Of a stretch of DNA of 64,000 nt, positions 57,628-64,000 are shown one piece after another (position 1 is the stretch's first letter; each line of letters starts with the position of its first letter). The stretch is from Leucaena leucocephala. Taxonomy: Eukaryota; Streptophyta; Magnoliopsida; Fabales; Fabaceae. The stretch is taken from positions 15,948,501 to 16,012,500 of the forward strand of contig CM073518.1 of assembly GCA_037074615.1 (NCBI GenBank). Reading direction: 5' to 3'. Below the pieces are notes generated by a model, which saw only the letters and a list, made by a program, of their open reading frames with translations, made no database searches and was not told where the DNA came from. Position numbers and translations under genes: made by a program.

Positions 57628-57645
57628 TCCCCGGTAACGGCGCCA
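57628..57645 (-). promoter_or_regulatory. Primer-binding site, tRNA-Asp type
   Basis: On the minus strand TGGCGCCGTTACCGGGGA lies one base from the LTR. It matches the Athila-type primer-binding site complementary to the tRNA-Asp 3' end, with one difference from the usual GTTGCC. Confidence 0.88.
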
Positions 57646-57646
57646 T

Positions 57647-59122
57647 TGATGAGGCTCTCGGATTGTCGCAGTCTGAGCCATCAAAATAAAGTTAATTGCA
57701 CCCAATAATATAGTATAGTGCACAACCCTATCGTTCTTCTCAAGGAGCCTTTCTAAAGGAAACTTAGCAAATTGGATGTCAAAACAATGAAAACCTGAGT
57801 AGAGATAAAATGGTTTTAGGGTTTGATTTGTAATAAAATAAGGGCGCAGAAAAATAAATATTTTTGGATTTTTTATTAAGATGAAAACTGGTTCATTTGT
57901 TGGAAAGAATATGTTATGAAAGACTCTTGATGATGAAAACGTATCTATCATTGTTCTTAAGTTTAAATTGGAGTTTGAAATCACTAAGTCTCAAATAAAA
58001 CCTCAATTGATCGATTGAGTCCAGAACCCTAATCTTCTTTAAACTCCTTCGATCAAAGCTAGTTTAAAGACTATTAGTGAACTGTTAGAAACAACTTAGC
58101 TTGCAATCAGCCCTAGATTATGAGAACGCCCTCGAATGGTAGTCAATCAAAAACCCTAGATTTCAAGCAATTGAATTGGTTCGCAACGATCGCTGAAAAA
58201 CAACCCAATTTTCTTAAAATCAAAACTAAAATATTAAATTAAAATCCAGCGTTCAAACATCCAGAATCAAATTACAACAGTCTAATCTGAGAATGATCAA
58301 TCGATATTCAAAACTTGTTCATGTGATAAAAAACCCTAGATCTAGTAGCAATCATAACATGACAAGATGCAAATTAGAAAAGAAGAAACTCCCCAGTTTG
58401 GTTCATGAGCTCAAGATATGAGATCCATCACCAAGAGACTAAGGATTTAGCCTCTCATGACTTCTGCTACACTGCAATCGCTGTTCAGGTGTGATGCCAT
58501 GAAGAAACGATGGAAAGATGGTAGATTGATGGTATAGAGATGTGTAGAAATCTGTGGAAAGGTGTAGAAGGATGGAATATATGGCGAAGGTGATCAGAGA
58601 GAGCTCGTGTACTGCTTCTTAGCCTAATCAGATCTAAAACTAGCCTCCCCGTTGATGGCAGCTTGCCTCGCCTTTTAAAAACATCTTGACCTAACCAGAA
58701 ACCCGCAGCTTCACGACTGTCTTCTCTAGTCGCGACCAGTTCCTTGTTTTGGTCGCGACCTGTAAACGCAGAGAAGCTTCCAAAAGGATCAAGGTCGCGA
58801 TGGGATGATACTTTGGTCGGGATGAAAAAGTGCAGAGACGTGATTTGACTTTCATTGACTTGTGGTTTCTTTCCTGGTCCTTGCTTTCTTCCAAAATACC
58901 TGCAATTCAACATAAAAGCTCATTGTAAAAGTCCAAATCAATAAATAATAGTATATGTGCAGTTTGGAAGAGTTATTTTACCATTTTACCCTTTAATTAG
59001 CACATTACCACGCACAATTATGTAATACACAAAAGTACAATTTAAGGCATGAAATGAATGGCAAAGTTACAATAAAACTCTTAAAAATATCATAGAAACC
59101 ATATACAAAATGTGTCTTATCA
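57647..59122 (-). repeat. 5' LTR of the Athila-like element
   Basis: 1476 bp. In transcription sense it begins TGATAAGACACATTTTGTAT and ends CCGAGAGCCTCATCA next to the primer-binding site. It holds exact GTCGCGAC at 58729-58736 and 58752-58759 and a one-base variant at 58793-58800. Open frames inside it (for example 57619-57984) cross LTR borders and are not genes. Confidence 0.85.
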
Positions 59123-59635
59123 GTATGTAAAGTTGGTTGCTGAAATTTGCCAGTGTGAACAATAAATTATGGTGAGGAGTGACCTTTGAGCTATAATAAA
59201 AAATAGTAAATGATTAAATAAATATATGATATTTTACCAGTAAATAGTAGACATACCAAGCTTAGATTTGATATATATAATGCCCCATTTGGATGTCTAC
59301 ACATGGACATATAATTTTTCAAATTTGAGACCAAAATGCTAGAATTAGGGGAATAACGTTGGACGAACAGAAAATATTAAGCATTGACTGATGTTGACTT
59401 GGTCAAGGTATGGTCAACGAGTTATTTTTTCCTAAAAGAGGATTAAGTTAGCTTCGTGTAGCAACTTGAACCACTTCATTTTAAGTTTTCTAGAATTAAT
59501 TATGATTTTTTGAAGTAAGGTCACCTGTCTGGAATTTACACATTGAATAGTACTTGATAGAGTAAAATTCCAGATTGTGTAATTTGACTTCAATGACCTT
59601 AAAAGTGGTTCCAGATGCTACAATATAGAGATGAT
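59123..59635 (+). repeat. Old gypsy LTR, 3' tail
   Basis: The sequence follows the last 560 bp of the 42122 LTR at low identity: GTATGTAAAG, AAAAATAGTAAATGATT, TTGGATGTCTACAC, the GGTCAACGAGTTATTTTT block, AACCACTTCATTTTAAGTTT, and GTGGTTCCAGATGCTAC. It is most likely the displaced end of the LTR that starts at 37589. The last bases are degraded and the exact end is unsure. Confidence 0.65.
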
Positions 59636-59639
59636 TCAA

Positions 59640-59924
59640 AAAGAAGAAGGGCATTCAAAATTTCTAAGAATTGATGAGCTGCACGAGTCGAAAGCACAAA
59701 ATTTCAGAGATCATCACCACATCAATTCAACTTCCAATGAGCATCTCTAAATTCTCTCTATTTATTTGACTTTTACTTCATGTCAGAAATTTTATTATCT
59801 TTTTTGCGTCACTCATTCTATTACACTATCTTTTTTGATTCAAACTTTTTTTTGCTGATGACAAATAGGGGGAGAAAATTATTACTTTTCATTAGTGATT
59901 TGCCATAATAAAAAAGGGGGAGAT
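59640..59924 (+). mobile_element. SIRE-like 3' internal end and polypurine tract
   Basis: AT-rich SIRE-like 3' region with two GGGGGAGA purine tracts. The one at 59911-59924 (AAAAAGGGGGAGAT) directly precedes the LTR start TGTTGAAAAATATG. This is the end of the element whose reverse transcriptase remnant lies at 36893. Confidence 0.75.
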
Positions 59925-61598
59925 TGTTGAAAAATATGTTTTGATGATGTCAAATATAAAAAAAATGTTTTTTAGTAATACTAAGAATGTTTTTAAATAT
60001 ACTAAAATGTTTTATTTCTGATAAACAAGTGGATAAATTATTTCTATGTTGTTAAAAGTTGTTCAAAAGTAATCTAAGAAATGTTTCTATGCTTAAATAT
60101 TGTTAAAAGAAGAAAGTAGTAAAGTTAATCGATTAGTTAATCAATTAATATCAATTAATCAATTAGATGTTAGATTAATGTAAAGGAAGCAATCTGTTTT
60201 ACAAAAGAAAATCAATTAATTGATTAATTAGTGACTATTAATCGATTAATGTCGAGAGCTTGCTTTTTGGAAGTAAGTTAATGAGTTAATTAATCGATTA
60301 ATTGAAATTAATCGATTGGTTAATCGATTAATGTATTAAAAATATATTTTCTCTTGAACAAAGATATTGCTATTAATCGATTAGTTAATCGATTAATTTA
60401 TATTAATCTGTTAACTATTCGATTAATCAGTGAAGTTTCAATCTTGTGAAATTCAAATATAAACTAATTAATCGATTGGTTAATCGATTAATTTGTGTTG
60501 AAAACCTTTTGATTCAAATCTCCCAGACACATTAATCGACTAGGCATTTGATTAATTTATATTAATCAATTAACATTAGAAACTTTTGAAATTTGAAATG
60601 TATCTCTGTTTTAAGATACAAACTCATTTTATATTTTAAATGATATTATGCTTATGTGTCTCATTATTCTTCTTTATAAGTCATATGAGAAACTTTTCTC
60701 CCTAAAATAACTTTATATATGTTTGGAAAAATAGATCAAACTGATGCTATGTTCTTCGTCACACCCATTTTTCAAAATTAATTGATTACTTAATCGATTA
60801 ATACATCATAGAATATAATTTTTGAAAAACCTTTTTATTGAGATTAAATCTTAAGATAAACATTCATTTACTAAAAAGTTTATATTCCCAATCAATACTT
60901 TAACGACTAATGGATCTTTTGTTTGAGTATATTCAAAAAAGGCTACGGATTCGAAATGATGAATACTAGGCAACAGAAACTTTCTACTTTAGTAACGCAT
61001 TTAATGATTACCTACCTATCAGCGACCAACCATGCCTTCACTTCAACAGTTACAAAGTTGAGTCTAACAGTTACAGTCGAAGTAAATGTTATTTAAGGAC
61101 TCAGCATTGAATAAAGACTCAACCAACTGACTGATACCAGCCTTCGAATTTACTACATTCTCAGTTAATGTTCATTCTTTGTAAAATCACATAGTTATTG
61201 AACTTCAGTGTGTAATATCATATGTACTCTTCAAGAGAGCTTGTTTCACTTTTTCTTTTCATTCTGTTAGCTTAAGAGATTGTTTCTCTTAAGTTGTAAT
61301 CATAATCTTACGTGAAGTAAGGGGAAGCAGTTGAATGTGTCAATTGCTGAATTGTTGTATTGAAGGTACTAAGAGCCCATTATAATCTTGGAGATAGTAA
61401 AAATCTCATAAGGTCTCTAAGGACTGGATGTAGGACAAGAGTTGAGTCTGAACCAGTATAAATTGATTGGCGTCATTTTGGTGAAATCTTTCCTACCTTT
61501 AATCTAATTACTATTAATCAAATTTATTTTCTGTTGAAGTATTAGATTTCGATTAAAATTTTTAAAACACCTAATTCACCCCCCTCTTGGGTGTTTCT
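59925..61598 (+). repeat. SIRE-like 3' LTR, end replaced by a gypsy LTR
   Basis: About 1.67 kb homologous to the inverted 6271-7932 LTR, including the AATCGATT palindrome array at about 60125-60560 and the conserved end block AACACCTAATTCACCCCCCT. After GTGTTTCT the expected last bases are missing and a minus-strand gypsy LTR begins with TGTAACACC. Confidence 0.85.
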
Positions 61599-64000
61599 TG
61601 TAACACCTTACTTTTATACATCTTAGGGACCATTTGGTAGCATTTAGAACCACTTACAAGTCCATTGAAGTTCAATATCAAAATCTAAAAATTTTAAGTT
61701 TATGGTTACTGTTCATTTGATAATTCCAGATTCAGTGATGAACTTTAAAAATTCATAACTAATTCTAGAAAAATTGAAATGAAGTGGTTCAAAAGGATAA
61801 TTGAATATAACATCTTGATATTTAATTGAAAAATACTTACTTGGACCAATTGACTAGTAAACTAAGTCAACTCTGACGTTAAATTTACTGTTCATTCGGT
61901 CAAAATTTTGAAAAAACAGATTATGGTCCCCAACTTTGAAAAATTTGTTCTCTTTGTATAGACATGGAAATAAGGCGTACTTGGTGTCAAAATGAAGCTT
62001 GACATGTTAAATATCTACTGTTAAAACATCATACATTTATTATATCATTAACTATTTTTAATTACAAACCAAGTACCATAGCTCCAAACTGTCTATTGTT
62101 CAAGTGCAGAATTTTAACAACTAGTTTACATACATTCATCTCAAAACTTGTCTATATATAACCATACAAGCAAACCATATCATCATCTAACAATCTTTCT
62201 CTCTCATGCTTGAAGTTCCTATTGGTTGGAGATATAATTTGGGGTGAGATTTCTAGAAAAATCTCAGTAGTAAACGGTACTAAACAATGTATGCATCAAT
62301 GCTTGGTATTAGTGCTTGCTTGTGATTGTGTCAACATAATGTAATGTGCATGCTTCCATGTAACATATAAAATATAATTGGCCAAAGTAATCATAGCACA
62401 GAGCTTCAACAATTACATATGAATAATATCAATCAATCAAGCCATAACACAATCAACCATACATTCAACATATACAAGTTTAGATAAGTTTACTACCTTA
62501 AGGCTTCACTTTCCTTTTATCCTCTTCCTTGTCACCTTTCCTTGAAGTGAGGTTGCCTTCTTGAATACACAAATCAAATCCTAAGCATTGCATATTCATA
62601 CACATACATTACCATTAATTCATTACAATCCAACTTCCTTGAACATTGAACTTTATCTACTAAAGTAACTTTCTTTAATCTTTGTTAATTAACTTGATCT
62701 TTGAATCAATTGATGTCTTGAGTTTACCCTACACAATTTGACCTTCTGAATCCATTTATGAACTCAAAACGCTCAAATTCCAGCTGCTTCATCATGTTCT
62801 GGACAGAACTGAAAGAGATGTACAATTTTCTCAAAATTTTTCATTTTGATTCCAATGCTTCCAATACTTGTTTCTCTACTTTATCCCACATAAATTTTTA
62901 TTTTAAAACCATTGGAAGCATCAAAATCATGAAATTTCAATCACTGTTTATGAGTGTGAACAGTAATAGAGAAGACTTGAAAATTACAACTTCCAATTCC
63001 AATGCTTCCAAGGTTTCAAACCTATCCAATCCTACACAAAATCATCATTTAAATTCAATGGAAGCATTAGATCATTGAAATTCATTCTTCTTGGTCCATA
63101 ACAGCCCTAGGCCAAATGGTCTCATCAATGATAAAGTCAAGATCACAACTTACTTCAATAACCAATCACCTAAACTAACTTATCCAAGCATTAATCACAT
63201 AGTTATAGGTTTATTTCCTTCTTCCAACTTCAACTTAAAATTTGGACAACAAGTATGTTCTAGGTTTAATGAAATTTCCAACCAATAAAACCTAGGTTTT
63301 ATCCTTCCAAAACATATATAAATGAGCTAGGAAAGATTGCTTACCTTATGCCTTAACTACCTTGACCTTTAAGTGCCTTGAATTGCCTTTATCTTGGTTG
63401 AGTTTTTAAATGACAAGAGTTTCTCCAAGGGAACCAAGGGGGCACATTTTTGTGAAGAATGGGAGGGGTATTTATAGCCAAAACTTTATCACCTTAGGTC
63501 CATAATAACCCCACTTTTCCTAATTATTACAACTCCTTAATCTTAAACTTGATTAGTTGGTTTTTGGATTAATTATCCTTAATCATCATTAGGTTAATTC
63601 TTATATTATTTTATTACATTTTAGCACATGTCATAACCCTTTCTTCTTCTTTTTGGTGCCATGTGTAAAGTTTGTGGGTCCCACAAGGACACCTCACATG
63701 TTTCTTAAATTTTATTGAATTCTTTTCTTTTAAAAATATATAAAATATTCTAAAAAATTCATTTGACCTCATGACAATTTCTTGGGCTCCATGGACACCT
63801 CTATGACGCCATGTTTGGCTTACTTGGGCCCAAACTATAATTTTGGCATATATCCCAAGGTACTTCTTATATCGATATTCTCAAATCATCCTGATTTTTT
63901 AGATAAATTCTAAACACCTCTTTTATTAGTTCTAACATTTTTAAAAATTCATTATAATATAAAATGAATTTCTTGAAAAGTCTCATAACTTTTGGAGACC
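61599..64000 (-). mobile_element. Gypsy LTR, minus strand, runs off the window
   Basis: Starts TGTAACACCTTACTTTTATA, the inverted LTR end of the Tekay-related family, then follows the family in reverse: TTAGGGACCATTTGGTAGC, the GAAATGAAGTGGTTC block, GAGATTTCTAGAAAAATCTC near 62250, TATAAATA (minus, 63469-63476) and CATGGACACC with TGGGCCC near 63790-63830. Two tandem copies of a GGAAGCAT-bearing segment lie at about 62841-63080. Whether an internal domain follows cannot be seen. Confidence 0.75.

Larger units (their letters stand above)
51724..59122 (-). mobile_element. Athila-like gag-only element, left end missing
   Basis: A minus-strand gypsy-type element. It has a 1476-bp LTR (57647-59122), a primer-binding site of the tRNA-Asp type used by Athila/Tat elements, a broken Athila-type gag (57307-56243 and 53321-52234), and then, with no protease, reverse transcriptase or integrase between, a conserved hairpin/purine motif usual near the 3' end of such elements (51793-51834). 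The layout resembles non-autonomous gag-only (TR-GAG-type) elements. The distal LTR is missing because of the junction at 51723/51724. A gypsy solo LTR interrupts gag. Confidence 0.8.

Noticed and set aside
57619..57984. 121-codon minus-strand frame
   Set aside because: It crosses the primer-binding site and LTR border of the Athila-like element, so it is not a gene.
58485..58913. 142-codon minus-strand frame
   Set aside because: It lies wholly within the Athila-like LTR and has no protein family features.

Overview
The window looks like nuclear DNA of a flowering plant, probably a eudicot. It is AT-rich and intron-bearing, and most of it is nested LTR retrotransposons with smaller DNA transposons, one LINE and a few genic sequences. 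Only one host gene looks intact: a six-exon plus-strand gene at 12341-18997 encoding a polyprenol reductase (SRD5A3/PPRD family). Its third intron holds an antisense, 5'-truncated RTE-type LINE. Other genic remains are broken: a NAC-domain fragment (about 23.9-24.5 kb), exon-like pieces of ribosomal protein L5 in a tandemly duplicated region (21.6-23.7 kb), and a doubtful small two-exon gene at the left edge.

Layout. 1-1463: a copia LTR tip, the doubtful gene and intergenic DNA. 1464-7932: a decayed minus-strand SIRE-like copia element, split by a copia solo LTR (3897-5745, target duplication ATATG). 7933-12340: MITEs, including a long-TIR element (8965-10494) split by a non-autonomous hAT (9572-10465), then the upstream region of the reductase gene. 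12341-18997: the reductase gene. 19.0-24.7 kb: AT-rich DNA, a long-TIR element and gene remnants. 24.7-36.9 kb: an old minus-strand gypsy LTR split by a full-length copia element (26381-35305, target duplication TCCAT). 36893-61598: remains of a plus-strand SIRE-like element opened by a stack of later insertions: an old gypsy LTR, a second copia solo LTR (38956-40851, ATCTC), a coding-complete Tekay-type chromovirus (42122-51723), and an Athila-like gag-only element (51724-59122) that itself holds a gypsy solo LTR (53322-56242, TAGCA). From 61599 another minus-strand gypsy LTR runs off the window.

Main points of interest: (1) the two LTRs of the single full-length copia element carry different sequence types over about 200 bp, each matching a different solo LTR nearby, which suggests gene conversion; (2) the palindrome GTCGCGAC is arrayed in the transcribed part of the copia LTR and also occurs in the LTR and leader of the unrelated Athila-like element; (3) the Tekay-type element has an intact extra 203-codon ORF between its primer-binding site and gag; (4) the Athila-like element keeps a conserved hairpin and purine motif but shows no pol. 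No tRNA, rRNA or CRISPR array was recognised.
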